DNA of 64,000 nt. Origin: Pirellula staleyi DSM 6068 (lineage in GTDB: Bacteria > Planctomycetota > Planctomycetia > Pirellulales > Pirellulaceae). Of the stretch, positions 1 to 8,296 are shown one piece after another. The first letter of the stretch is position 1. Every line of letters begins with the position of its first letter. The stretch lies in NCBI GenBank assembly GCA_945875845.1, contig CAMCMB010000015.1, forward strand, positions 40,086-104,085. Reading direction: 5' to 3'. The notes under the pieces are model-generated. The model saw only the letters and a program-made list of their open reading frames with translations. It was not told the origin of the DNA and ran no database searches. The translations under genes were made by a program, and so were the position numbers.

Positions 1-741
1 AAGGCAACACGTGGTAAGACGACCTCGGATACGTTCGTCTATGTGGCGACCAATGGTGGCTCAGTCGATCCAGCAGTCGCTGCGAGCGCGGCGTTGGCCC
101 ACTATCGAGCCACCCAGCGAGACCTGATCCCCTATCTACAGATTGATGGCGAGTACATCAACGAGAAGCATGCTCTTGTCACTGCATCGATCAATAGGAC
201 CAAGCTCGATCCAGTCTCGTTCAATACCACCGGCGCATCGACGCATCTCAATCAATCCCTCGTCACTCGTGGAATCTATGCTGCCCCTGGCAAGATCGCT
301 CCGAACTATCGCGGTGCGATTGGTGTAAGTGACTCGGGCGTTGCCGGCGTCGATGTGACCGTTCCCGCTTTCGAGTTCTCTGTCCGCAAGAAGTTTGAAT
401 TCGTTTCGACGGCTTATCTGCTCGCCATGGTCGCGATGACTGGCCGCGTCAACTCTAGTCCCTGGTCGATCTTCGCTCCTGGCGAAGCCTTGTTCCTGGG
501 TGGCGAAGGCGGCGAAGACGAACAGAACTGGGTTGATGTGACTTATCACTTCGCGGCGCGTCCCAACGAAATCAACCTTACGGTTGGCAACATCTCTGGC
601 GTGGCGAAGCGAGGATGGGATTACCTTTGGGTCAAACACGGCGAAGAGGTGGTTGGTGATCGTGTCCTACAAGTTCCTGAAGCAGCCTACGTCGAGCAGG
701 TTTACCCCGAAGCGAACTTTAACGCATTGGGGATCGAGTAA
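1..741 (+). CDS. Conserved protein of unknown function, 5' end outside the window (prophage-like context)
   Basis: The reading frame is open from base 1 with no stop, so the gene starts upstream. The GTG at 43 is internal to this frame and is not needed as a start. About 246 residues are visible. The protein is soluble, without signal peptide or membrane segment, and looks like a beta-rich globular protein with many V/T/S strands. I do not recognise a named family. Its TAA stop overlaps the ATG of the Ser-rich gene (TAATG at 739-743), so the two are translationally coupled. The position directly before a Ser-rich fibre-like protein and glycosyltransferases fits a structural protein of a prophage or surface-appendage cluster, but that is inference from context only. 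Confidence 0.7.
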   Translation, partial: KATRGKTTSDTFVYVATNGGSVDPAVAASAALAHYRATQRDLIPYLQIDGEYINEKHALVTASINRTKLDPVSFNTTGASTHLNQSLVTRGIYAAPGKIAPNYRGAIGVSDSGVAGVDVTVPAFEFSVRKKFEFVSTAYLLAMVAMTGRVNSSPWSIFAPGEALFLGGEGGEDEQNWVDVTYHFAARPNEINLTVGNISGVAKRGWDYLWVKHGEEVVGDRVLQVPEAAYVEQVYPEANFNALGIE

Positions 742-3146
742 TGGCGAGGCGAGTTCGGCCAGGCGAGAAACTTAATATCACGGCAGCGGAATACAACCGT
801 CTGCTCGCGGCCGCCGATGCAGTTGCGCGTGACCGACTTGCCGGTGGCGCAGGAAACCGCATCCACGTTCGCGACGCTGCCACCGTTCGCGTTCACTTTC
901 AATCTTCGACCACTGTGCCCATCGGTGGAATCGTCGGTTTTAACGCCCCACTGGGCGATCCCGACGTCGACAATACGTCACTTGCTCGTTTCGTACGTGA
1001 TGCGACGATCCAGTCGGTTCGTCCCATAGCTGACGAGCATATGGGACGATTCGGTGTAGCCATCGAGCCGATCGCCGAGGACAAAGTTGGTCGCGTGGTA
1101 TTCGCCGGCGTCGTCGCAGCCCGTGTGAATGTTCAAGAGACCTGGCATCAATATGCTGATGTCGCCGACTCGGGAGGTACGACACTACAGTCAAAACCGA
1201 ACGGCTCCGCCCAGATCCTATGGCGACGTGATGCGAATCAGACCGGCGTCCAGTGGGCTGTCGTTCGCGTTGGTAAGCCGGCCGATCCTGCATTCCTGGT
1301 GAAGGTTCCCAGCGGTGGTATCGCTGGTCGCTCTGGTCTTGCGACTGGTTCCGCCAACTGCGATCTCTTTCAGCTCGACGATTCCGGCACCATTGAGCCG
1401 GTCTTGAAACCGAATGGACAAGGCGTTCGCATCATCGCTCGAAACCCGAGCGCTCAGCGGATTCGAGGTCCGGTTTCCAACTACGAAGGTGATCAGTATC
1501 TCAGCGTCACTTACGATGGTAATCGCTCCTGGATCATCGACCCGCCCAAGCAGACGTTGCTTTGCAAGCCAGTATCGCGGCTTAAAGCCAAGAGCTGGGG
1601 CATGGCTCGCGAACTGCGATATGCCAACGGTGTCTGGGCACCGATCGGCGTAAAGGTCGCGGTCTACAATGTCTGTGACTATGCCCTTCTGACAAGCCAA
1701 CAGATCGTCTGCCATTTCCACGAGGACACCAGCGCTTACCTAACCATCGGATGCCGCTGCTGCGAGGGAAGCAGTAGTTCAAGTTCCAGCAGTAGCTCGT
1801 CTAGCTCTTCGAGTTCATCCTCATCGTCATCGTCGAGCAGCTCTAGCAGCAGCTCCGGCAGTAGTTCATCGAGCCCATCCTCGTCGAGCAGTTCAAGCGT
1901 CTCATCAAGTTCATCCAGTTCCATAAGCTCATCGAGTAGCCAATCCTCAATGAGCTCATCGTCGAGCGAGCATTCAAGTTCGTCGCAATCCTACTCGGCA
2001 CCGTCGGTCTCAAGTTCTGGATCGAGTTCGTCTAGTCTTTCGAGTTCATCCGGCTCGAGCTCGTCGCAATCAAGCTCAAGTCAATCGTCGAGCTCTGGAT
2101 CATCGGCATCAAGCGGTTCTTCTAGCGATTCGAGCCAATCGATTTCACTGAGTGAGCCCTCTTACTCAAGCAGTCACTCATCGAGCGGATCAAGCTCTGA
2201 TTCGAGTCATTCGAGCCAATCCAGCGGCTCCAGTGGATCGAGCTCGAGTGAATCGGAGTCGAGTCAGTCCGAATCAAGTGAATCAGAATCCAGCCAGTCT
2301 GAATCGAGCGAATCGGATTCGTCGCGAGAAAGCGAATCGTACTCCAGCGACGCCAGTTACAGCCGATCGTCTAGCGACAGCTACTCGGGATCATCCAGCG
2401 TTAGCGATTCCAGCAAGAGCGATTCGAGTGGAAGCGACAGCAGTCAATCCGATAGTTCGGAAAGCGAATCGATCAGTTCGGAAAGCGAGAGCCAATCGGA
2501 AAGCCAATCGGATTCCAAGGAACCAAGCAGCGATAGCAGGTCGGTACCGAGTTACTCATGGCCCAGCTATTCGGAGCCCAGTTACTCCAGTGGCAGCGTG
2601 TCTGTGTCGGCGAGTGACTCCAGCGACAGTGAGAGTAATTCCCAAAGCGAATCGGAGAGTCAATCGGAAAGCGAATCAGGTAGCGAATCGCGATCAGCAA
2701 GCGAGCCATCAAGCAGCGATGGGTCAGAAAGTCGATCCAGCAGCGATCGGCCAAGTTACAGCGAAAGTGAAAGCTATAGCGTCCCATGGTCGACCAGCCA
2801 TTCCACCAGCGGATCTGGCAGCTATTCGCAGAGCGGCTCAGGCAGCGGATCAACGAGCGGCTCAGGCAGTGACTCATCGCCATCGACAAGCGATTCGAAT
2901 GATCCTTCGACAAGTCACTCCCACGATCCATCCACCAGCGAGTCGGATCGTCCGAGCGTCAGCCACTCCGATAGCGAACCGCCGAGCGAACCTCCTACAT
3001 CCGACAGCAGCACAAGCGAGCCCTGCAATACGACATGGATCTGGTCTTGTGGATGGCAGCTCCTTGAAAGTGATTGTCCCGAAGTTGGCGATCCACCGAG
3101 TGGATCAGGTGGATACGACGGCGAAGTTGTGGAGGTGGCAGCATGA
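741..3146 (+). CDS. Ser-rich low-complexity surface/fibre-like protein (801 aa)
   Basis: There are three parts: an N-terminal globular domain (about residues 1-343) ending in a Cys-rich CRCCEG motif, a Ser-dominated low-complexity stretch (about 344-760), and a short C-terminal cap with Cys and Trp (CNTTWIWSCGW) and a Gly-rich tail. The serine tract begins with nearly pure Ser and then shifts to S-E-S, S-Y-S and S-D-S patterns, so its charge changes along the length. Serine is encoded by a mixture of AGC, AGT, TCG, TCA, TCC and TCT rather than one repeated codon. No signal peptide is visible. By analogy with Ser-rich repeat adhesins, the tract is a likely O-glycosylation or sulfation substrate for the transferases encoded just downstream. 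That role, and tail fibre versus adhesin, is inferred. The next gene starts at 3143, overlapping the stop by 4 bases. Confidence 0.8.
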   Translation: MARRVRPGEKLNITAAEYNRLLAAADAVARDRLAGGAGNRIHVRDAATVRVHFQSSTTVPIGGIVGFNAPLGDPDVDNTSLARFVRDATIQSVRPIADEHMGRFGVAIEPIAEDKVGRVVFAGVVAARVNVQETWHQYADVADSGGTTLQSKPNGSAQILWRRDANQTGVQWAVVRVGKPADPAFLVKVPSGGIAGRSGLATGSANCDLFQLDDSGTIEPVLKPNGQGVRIIARNPSAQRIRGPVSNYEGDQYLSVTYDGNRSWIIDPPKQTLLCKPVSRLKAKSWGMARELRYANGVWAPIGVKVAVYNVCDYALLTSQQIVCHFHEDTSAYLTIGCRCCEGSSSSSSSSSSSSSSSSSSSSSSSSSSSSSGSSSSSPSSSSSSSVSSSSSSSISSSSSQSSMSSSSSEHSSSSQSYSAPSVSSSGSSSSSLSSSSGSSSSQSSSSQSSSSGSSASSGSSSDSSQSISLSEPSYSSSHSSSGSSSDSSHSSQSSGSSGSSSSESESSQSESSESESSQSESSESDSSRESESYSSDASYSRSSSDSYSGSSSVSDSSKSDSSGSDSSQSDSSESESISSESESQSESQSDSKEPSSDSRSVPSYSWPSYSEPSYSSGSVSVSASDSSDSESNSQSESESQSESESGSESRSASEPSSSDGSESRSSSDRPSYSESESYSVPWSTSHSTSGSGSYSQSGSGSGSTSGSGSDSSPSTSDSNDPSTSHSHDPSTSESDRPSVSHSDSEPPSEPPTSDSSTSEPCNTTWIWSCGWQLLESDCPEVGDPPSGSGGYDGEVVEVAA

Positions 3147-3715
3147 TGCATTGTCCCAATCTGACTAACGACAACCGCTGCCAAGTCGCCAGCCATCTGG
3201 CCGATTGCTCCGTCCAGGCTTCGTCCAGCGGCTGCCGAGCCTGCAGCGAGTGTTCGAATCCGCAAGCTGTCAACCTCGTGACGATCGGTATGGCCATCGT
3301 CAACAAGCGTCGACGAAACCAGAACGTCGACGAACTCAAGACGCTGTTGAAAAGCTACCTGCCCAATCAAGAAGAACCCACGACCCTGCGGATCGCGGCC
3401 TATAGGCCTGGCCCGGGTAACGAACTTCGCAAGATGCTCGCATGGTTCGCAAGACCAAGCGACACCTGCAAGTGTGAGACCCGCGCCGAGACCATGAACG
3501 ACTGGGGCGTGGAAGGATGCCGTACGAATCTCGACACCATTATCGAATGGCTTTTGGAAGAAGCCCAACTCAGAGGATTACCCCATGGAAAGTTTACTAG
3601 AACCATCGCCAAGTCACTCGTGCTCACTGCCATCCGCCGGTTCGAACGTAAGTTCCCAGACGGTGCACCCGAGCCCAACGAAGATGATTTCGATGCCGAC
3701 GAAGAAGATCGTTGA
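3143..3715 (+). CDS. Cys-rich conserved protein of unknown function (190 aa)
   Basis: The start is taken at the ATG at 3143, which overlaps the preceding stop (ATGATG); an in-frame extension to 3074 would lie wholly inside the Ser-rich gene. The N-terminus has six cysteines in the first 45 residues (HCPNL, RCQ, DCSV, GCRACSEC), suggesting a metal site. The C-terminal half carries a CKC-RAETMNDWG-GC pattern followed by a helical segment (IIEWLLEEAQLRG) and an acidic tail. I believe this Cys/MNxWG/GC signature recurs in planctomycete proteins encoded next to glycosyltransferases, but I cannot name a family. It overlaps the next gene by about 23 bases, so it belongs to the same operon. Confidence 0.7.
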   Translation: MMHCPNLTNDNRCQVASHLADCSVQASSSGCRACSECSNPQAVNLVTIGMAIVNKRRRNQNVDELKTLLKSYLPNQEEPTTLRIAAYRPGPGNELRKMLAWFARPSDTCKCETRAETMNDWGVEGCRTNLDTIIEWLLEEAQLRGLPHGKFTRTIAKSLVLTAIRRFERKFPDGAPEPNEDDFDADEEDR

Positions 3716-5063
3716 ACGTTGCTTCCTCATGAATCTCGATCGACGCGATGATCGTTTGCGCGAATGGATGCAGCAACTACCGCAGCCATGGCCATTCCCA
3801 GACGTCGAGCGATTCGCAGCTATCGATGGTCGCAAGCTTTCGACGCCCGAGCAGTGGCGCGCCGGCAATGGTGCCTGGGGCTGCTACCGTTCGCACTTGC
3901 TGATTCTTGAAAAATGTCTGCTCGAAGGCATCGATTCGTATGTGGTCTTCGAAGATGACGCAGGGTTCGTTCCCGACTTCGTGGAGCATCTCGAGGCGTA
4001 CGTTCGTGAGTTGCCCGAAGACTGGGGATTGGCTTACCTCGGAGGTCAGCACCTGTACGCTGCCAAACATCCGCCCAAGAAGATCAGCGACCACGTTTAC
4101 CGACCTTACAACGTCAATCGCACACATGCCTTCATGGTGCGTGGTCGTGCAACGATGAAGACTCTCTATCGCCACCTCAACTGGAATGACTGGCACCTAA
4201 AGCACCACATCGATCATCACCTGGGGCGATTGACTCAGCGGCGATACGAAGCCCTTGTCCAAGGCAAGAATGTCGAGAAAGAGTCTATTCCGGTTTACAC
4301 CCCCGATCGCTGGCTCGTCGGCCAACTGCCGACCAAGTCCAACATCTGCGGTCGCAAGTGGACCCAAACCAGGTTCTTCAACGATGCCAAGAATGCCGAC
4401 CACAGCGACGCTCCGTTCTTTGCCGTCCTCGGGCCCCATCGCAGTGGCACCAGCTGCGTCGCAATGGTCATGCATCATTTGGGCGTTCACATGGGCAACG
4501 AACTCGGAGGTTACGAGGCAACTGGGGGAGGCGAAGCGATCGGGCTTGCGAACCTCTGTGAAAAGGCGATGCGATTCCCAGCGATCGATCCCAAGATCCC
4601 TGACGGTCAACTCGCCAAGCAACTCAAGGCTTGGATCGTAACTCGCAAAGCAGAAGCCATCCGCGATCGAACTGTCGCTGGCGGCAAGTATCCGCATCTC
4701 TGCCGATTCGCAAACCACCTCTATGAAGCCCTCGGTAACTCGCTGCGCATCATCGCAGTCGATCGCCCAATCGAAGCCTCGATTCGCTCCCTTCAAGACC
4801 GAAGTAGCCGACATCCAGGCCAATGGTTCGCAGCCGGCGATGACGCCTGCGACAAACTCCAGCGTTCGCTTCTGGAACATCGCGAGACGTTCATTCAAGA
4901 ACATCCCGAAGTCCCCGTCCATCGGATCAACTTCGCCAAGCTAACGGAAGATCCTGAAACGGTGATCAATGAACTGATCGCATTCCTCGGTATTGAGCCC
5001 ACTTCCGAAGAGATCGATTCGGCAATCGCACACGTGAACCCCGAGTTAAGGAAGTTCGGATGA
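3693..5063 (+). CDS. Bifunctional GT25-type glycosyltransferase / sulfotransferase-like fusion (456 aa)
   Basis: The N-terminal domain (about 1-225) resembles glycosyltransferase family 25: CFLMNLDRRDDR at the start, AIDG, GCYRSHL, then VFEDDAGF with the EDD triad at residues 87-89 that would bind the metal and nucleotide sugar. The C-terminal domain (about 240-456) starts with FAVLGPHRSGTS, a P-loop like that of PAPS-dependent sulfotransferases (glycine at 247), and continues with an IIAVDRP-like segment as in that fold. The protein may therefore add a sugar and a sulfate to the same glycan; that coupling is inferred. ATG at 3693 is the likely start; ATG 3684 is also possible. It overlaps both neighbours (the next gene by ATGA at 5060). 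Confidence 0.8.
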   Translation: MPTKKIVERCFLMNLDRRDDRLREWMQQLPQPWPFPDVERFAAIDGRKLSTPEQWRAGNGAWGCYRSHLLILEKCLLEGIDSYVVFEDDAGFVPDFVEHLEAYVRELPEDWGLAYLGGQHLYAAKHPPKKISDHVYRPYNVNRTHAFMVRGRATMKTLYRHLNWNDWHLKHHIDHHLGRLTQRRYEALVQGKNVEKESIPVYTPDRWLVGQLPTKSNICGRKWTQTRFFNDAKNADHSDAPFFAVLGPHRSGTSCVAMVMHHLGVHMGNELGGYEATGGGEAIGLANLCEKAMRFPAIDPKIPDGQLAKQLKAWIVTRKAEAIRDRTVAGGKYPHLCRFANHLYEALGNSLRIIAVDRPIEASIRSLQDRSSRHPGQWFAAGDDACDKLQRSLLEHRETFIQEHPEVPVHRINFAKLTEDPETVINELIAFLGIEPTSEEIDSAIAHVNPELRKFG

Positions 5064-5506
5064 CACCCGTAGAAGACATCCTCGCCAAGTTTCGCCACCG
5101 CTACATCATCATCGGCTCCGGCGCACTTCGGTTGCATGGGATCGATTGGGAAGAAGGCGATCTCGACATCTGGCTCGACCCCAATCTCTCCGATGACGAG
5201 TGGCAAGCGGCTGTCGATGTGGCGGCTGGATCGCTTCGAAAACCGTGGAAGCGAGGCGAGCCTGACGGAGCCGGTGGTCTGCGTGCATCAACTCGAATCG
5301 CCTGTTCGCCACCGCTGGACGTGATGCGGGAAGTCATGGGCTGCACTACAGAGGACTTTGAGAAGGCCTTCGATAACTCGCTCATTTCGTTCTACGGCAA
5401 CGTCGCACCACTAAACTCGATCATGCACATCAAACGCAGCGCGAAGCGTCTCAAGGACTATCGCCATGCCATCAAACTTGCTCGCAAACTCCTTAACGCG
5501 TGGTGA
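5060..5506 (+). CDS. Nucleotidyltransferase-like protein (148 aa)
   Basis: The pattern GSGALRLHG followed by DLDIWLDP (residues about 20-42) matches the G-S/G...D-x-D signature of the polymerase-beta / MNT nucleotidyltransferase fold, as in DUF6036 or AbiEii-like proteins. The fold's further acidic residue could be in DVMREV. The small size fits a minimal domain. It starts inside the stop of the GT25-sulfotransferase gene (ATGA at 5060-5063) and ends just before two glycosyltransferase genes, so it probably contributes to glycan or protein modification rather than toxin-antitoxin function. The substrate is unknown. Confidence 0.65.
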   Translation: MTPVEDILAKFRHRYIIIGSGALRLHGIDWEEGDLDIWLDPNLSDDEWQAAVDVAAGSLRKPWKRGEPDGAGGLRASTRIACSPPLDVMREVMGCTTEDFEKAFDNSLISFYGNVAPLNSIMHIKRSAKRLKDYRHAIKLARKLLNAW

Positions 5507-5509
5507 AAC

Positions 5510-6265
5510 ATGGAAGCAACTGTACCCATTCAAGACATTACCTTTTGCATCAAGACCATTCATCGGCCTTGGGCCTGCCATCGACTCGTCCAGTCGCTTC
5601 GAAAGGAGTTCGGCGAACCCAAGATCGTTGTCGTTGACGATGGTCTGCCCGAACATTGGTTCTCGCGAAAGTATCCCGAGACCGCCAAGCTCTGCAAAGT
5701 GATCGACCTCGAGCAGCATGATGTGGGTGTTGGGATCGGGCGCAACACTGCGATCGATGCGGCCGACACCGAATTCATCTTTCTGCTCGACGATGACCAG
5801 ATCGTAACGCCAGATCTGCATCTTGACCGAGTCTACCAGCGGTTCATGGAGTACGAGCTCGACATTCTTGCTGTCCGTCAGGGCGCGGGTGGCCGTCCAA
5901 TGCTTTTCAGCCCACTGATGAATGGAAGCCGCATCTGGATGCATCGAGGCGAACGCAAACGCATCGGCGAAACCTGTTGGTGCGACATGGTCAGCAACGC
6001 ATTCCTGGCGCGGCGTGACACGATCGCCCGCGTTCGCTGGGATGACGAGATCAAAACGTACGAGCACTGGGAGTTCTTCTATCGAGCGTCCCAGATCGAA
6101 CATCTGCAAATCGCCGTGGCGCTCGATTGCTCGGTAGTCCACGACCATGTGGCAGCCAAGCCTTACGGCGCTCTGCGAGCCCGACCCAAGTTCCGCCGAT
6201 TGGGGCTCCGTAAACACGGCTTTGATTCACTGCGTTATCCAGGTGGAGGCATTGTCCATGCGTGA
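5510..6265 (+). CDS. GT-A fold glycosyltransferase, family 2/12-like (251 aa)
   Basis: The start ITFCIKTIHRP, then VVVDDG, the DVGVGIGRN motif and FLLDDDQ (DxD-type metal site) are those of GT-A glycosyltransferases related to GT2 and to GT12 (N-acetylgalactosaminyltransferase-like). WDDEIKTYEHWEFF near residue 180 corresponds to the acceptor/catalytic region. It is clearly paralogous to the next gene, which shares FCIKTIHRP and the E-H-W-[DE]-F-F segment. No signal or membrane segment is seen, so it is probably cytoplasmic. ATG 5510 lies 3 bases after the stop of the nucleotidyltransferase-like gene; its own stop overlaps the ATG of its paralogue. Confidence 0.85.
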   Translation: MEATVPIQDITFCIKTIHRPWACHRLVQSLRKEFGEPKIVVVDDGLPEHWFSRKYPETAKLCKVIDLEQHDVGVGIGRNTAIDAADTEFIFLLDDDQIVTPDLHLDRVYQRFMEYELDILAVRQGAGGRPMLFSPLMNGSRIWMHRGERKRIGETCWCDMVSNAFLARRDTIARVRWDDEIKTYEHWEFFYRASQIEHLQIAVALDCSVVHDHVAAKPYGALRARPKFRRLGLRKHGFDSLRYPGGGIVHA

Positions 6266-6986
6266 TCGCGTCACATTCTGCATCAAGACCATCCATCGCC
6301 CTCACTGCTGCGCGACTCTGGTGCGTAGCATTCACGAACATTGTGGTGATGAGCGTCCGCTGATCTACGTCCTCGACGACGGCAAGCCTGAACTGCGATT
6401 TTCGCAAGTCTGTTCCGACGAAGCCGCGTTGGTCGATCGACTCATTGAGACTGAATATGACATCGGATTGTCGGCTGGTCGCAATCGTCTCGTTGAAGCT
6501 GCGCAAACTCGGATGGTGATCTTCTCCGATGACGATCACGTCGTTGGTCCGCAGACGCGACTGAATGATCTCGTGCGCAAGTTCGAATCGAGTCGCCTCG
6601 ATCTATTAGCAACGCTCAGCAAGCAGCCCCATCGCCCTCATCCAGACGGAACGCCCAGGCTGCTAAGTTCGTCAGGTGGCGTACTTCACATTCCACGCGG
6701 TGAGTATCGGCGCATTGGCGACATTGCCGAGTGCGCATTCGTTTGCAATTGCTTTGTTGCCCATCGCGACATCCTGCAAGCGATCCGCTGGGATGAAGAT
6801 CTGAAGGTCGACGAGCACTGGGACTTCTTCTGGCGAGCCAAGGTTGCTGGCGTCAAGGTCAGCGTGGCCATGGATCATGTCTTCCCGCACATCCACGTCG
6901 ATCCGCCGGCCTACAAGCGACATCGACCCGTCTTCCTAAAACAGGCCTTGCGTAAGCACAACCTACGCAAGGTTCTCTGGCGCTGA
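6258..6986 (+). CDS. GT-A fold glycosyltransferase, tandem paralogue (242 aa)
   Basis: This is the second member of a tandem pair. It has VTFCIKTIHRPHCC at the N-terminus, YVLDDGKP, YDIGLSAGRN and the metal-binding FSDDDH motif, then WDEDLKVDEHWDFFWRA. The DxGLSxGRN arrangement is typical of GT12-like N-acetylgalactosaminyltransferases; donor and acceptor are not known. The start is the ATG at 6258, overlapping the stop of the previous gene by 8 bases; an upstream in-frame extension (6147) lies inside that gene. Divergence between the two copies suggests they add different or successive sugars to one acceptor, perhaps the Ser-rich protein, but this is inference. Confidence 0.85.
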   Translation: MRDRVTFCIKTIHRPHCCATLVRSIHEHCGDERPLIYVLDDGKPELRFSQVCSDEAALVDRLIETEYDIGLSAGRNRLVEAAQTRMVIFSDDDHVVGPQTRLNDLVRKFESSRLDLLATLSKQPHRPHPDGTPRLLSSSGGVLHIPRGEYRRIGDIAECAFVCNCFVAHRDILQAIRWDEDLKVDEHWDFFWRAKVAGVKVSVAMDHVFPHIHVDPPAYKRHRPVFLKQALRKHNLRKVLWR

Positions 6987-7028
6987 TTTCTGTTTCTTTC
7001 GTTTCCCCAACTTCTTGAAGGAGTGTTT

Positions 7029-7442
7029 ATGACCACCACGAACCATGGACCATTTGGTCCCAACGGAGAGCGGCCACCGGGTTGGCCCCCACCGCCGTTT
7101 GATCCGCCAGGCGAGCCAAGTCCCTACGTTCCACCGCTCGATCCGCCTGGTTCCAGTTCGGAGCCGCGACCCGATTGGTGGCCCGAGGACTGGGTATGGC
7201 CTCCGGTGCCCGAGCCGCCGATCGAAGTGTTGGTACCGCCACCCCTGCCAAACATCATCTGGCCGCGGCTACCTCCGCATCATCCATACCATCTGCCACC
7301 TGGCTACCACTGGCCAGACAACTTGCCACCTGGGCATCCAGGCCACGATGTGAAACCACCGAAGCCGCCAGGCGGAAGCGGCGACGCAGGCAGTGAAGGC
7401 TCAGGTGATGAAGCTGGTTCGAGTGATTCGGAAGGATGTTGA
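7029..7442 (+). CDS. Pro-rich acidic-tailed small protein (137 aa)
   Basis: A well-placed AAGGAG at 7018-7023 sits 5 bases before ATG 7029, the clearest ribosome binding site of this cluster. The protein is dominated by proline with Trp/His/Tyr (PPGWPPPPFDPPGEP, HHPYHLPPGYHWP) and ends in a Gly/Ser/Asp/Glu tail finishing SDSEGC. There is no signal peptide and no recognisable domain; it is probably extended or polyproline-II. Its stop (7440-7442) overlaps the likely ATG of the radical SAM gene, so the two are co-translated. It could be a structural linker protein, or the peptide substrate of that enzyme. Confidence 0.7.
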   Translation: MTTTNHGPFGPNGERPPGWPPPPFDPPGEPSPYVPPLDPPGSSSEPRPDWWPEDWVWPPVPEPPIEVLVPPPLPNIIWPRLPPHHPYHLPPGYHWPDNLPPGHPGHDVKPPKPPGGSGDAGSEGSGDEAGSSDSEGC

Positions 7443-8248
7443 TGATCGAGTTACCCAACCTCGAGTTCCATGCAGCACATGCGTGCAATCTTTATTGTGC
7501 GCAGTGCTCGCATTATTCCAACTTCCACGCCGGCGGAATCGTAAGCCTCGATGAAGCTCGCGCGAACTTCGAAGCGTGGCAGGGCCGGCTTGCGCCCAAG
7601 CGTATAGCCATTCTCGGTGGCGAACCAACACTCAACCCAGAGTTGATTTCAATCATCGAGCTTGCGAGACAGTCGTTCCCAAACGCCGAAGGACTGTTCG
7701 TCACAAACGGATTCTTCCTGGATCGTCATCCCGACCTGCCCCGCGTTCTGATCGACAACCGCTTCCGTATGGACGTCTCCCAACATGGACGTGCGCCGGA
7801 GTACATGAAGCGATTTCGCGTCGTCTGCCAGAAGATCCGCGAGTGGCGAGCCAGCTATCCTGATCTGCAAATCAACATCCGCAAATCCCATCGTGGCTGG
7901 CGTCAGCAGTACCGCATGGTGGATGGCAAGCCGATGCCGTTCGGCAGCGACCCGAGAGCCGCCTGGAAAATCTGCCTCCAGCGCACCTGCACCCAGCTCT
8001 ATAAATCCTGCTTATGGAAGTGTCCCGCACTCGCGTACCACGCCATCATGTCCCGCAAGCTTAAGCTCGACGAAGAGCCCGCTTGGCGACTTTTCCGAGA
8101 TTATCGCGGTTGCCCACCAACTGCGTCGAATGACGAAGTCAAAGCATTCATCTCCACGGAAGAGATCCCACAATGTAGCCTTTGTCCGGCCAAGAAAATT
8201 CGATTCCACCATACAGATCCGGCCCTTAAACACGAAACGGAGTGCTGA
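7442..8248 (+). CDS. Radical SAM enzyme (268 aa)
   Basis: CNLYCAQC (Cys 15, 19 and 22 counting from ATG 7442) is the CxxxCxxC motif holding the SAM-binding 4Fe-4S cluster. ILGGEPTLNPE is the GGEP motif and FVTNGFFL follows as expected. The C-terminal part carries further cysteines (ICLQRTCTQ, SCLWKCPA, YRGCPP, QCSLCPAKK) consistent with an auxiliary SPASM/twitch-like cluster, as in peptide- or sugar-modifying enzymes. ATG 7442 is preferred over ATG 7436 because GGAAGGA at 7430-7435 is then properly spaced. Coupling to the Pro-rich gene and the nearby glycosyltransferases suggests a modification enzyme with an unknown substrate. Confidence 0.85.
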   Translation: MIELPNLEFHAAHACNLYCAQCSHYSNFHAGGIVSLDEARANFEAWQGRLAPKRIAILGGEPTLNPELISIIELARQSFPNAEGLFVTNGFFLDRHPDLPRVLIDNRFRMDVSQHGRAPEYMKRFRVVCQKIREWRASYPDLQINIRKSHRGWRQQYRMVDGKPMPFGSDPRAAWKICLQRTCTQLYKSCLWKCPALAYHAIMSRKLKLDEEPAWRLFRDYRGCPPTASNDEVKAFISTEEIPQCSLCPAKKIRFHHTDPALKHETEC

Positions 8249-8296
8249 TCCGAGCCTAAAACGGATCTCACATACCAAAGACAAAAGGAAAGCATT

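Noticed and set aside
136..639. Minus-strand frame across the first gene
   Set aside because: Antisense shadow of a protein-like plus-strand frame that is coupled to its neighbour.
2152..3168. Long alternative frame (338 codons) inside the Ser-rich gene
   Set aside because: Its Ala/Arg/Asn-rich product is what the Ser codons give in another frame; there is no domain and no separate start signal.
5060..5506. Type IV toxin-antitoxin (AbiE-like) component
   Set aside because: No AbiEi-type partner; the gene is embedded in a glycan-modification operon.
8247..8267. Inverted repeat as a terminator for the radical SAM gene
   Set aside because: The stem is only six base pairs, overlaps the stop codon and lacks a T-run.
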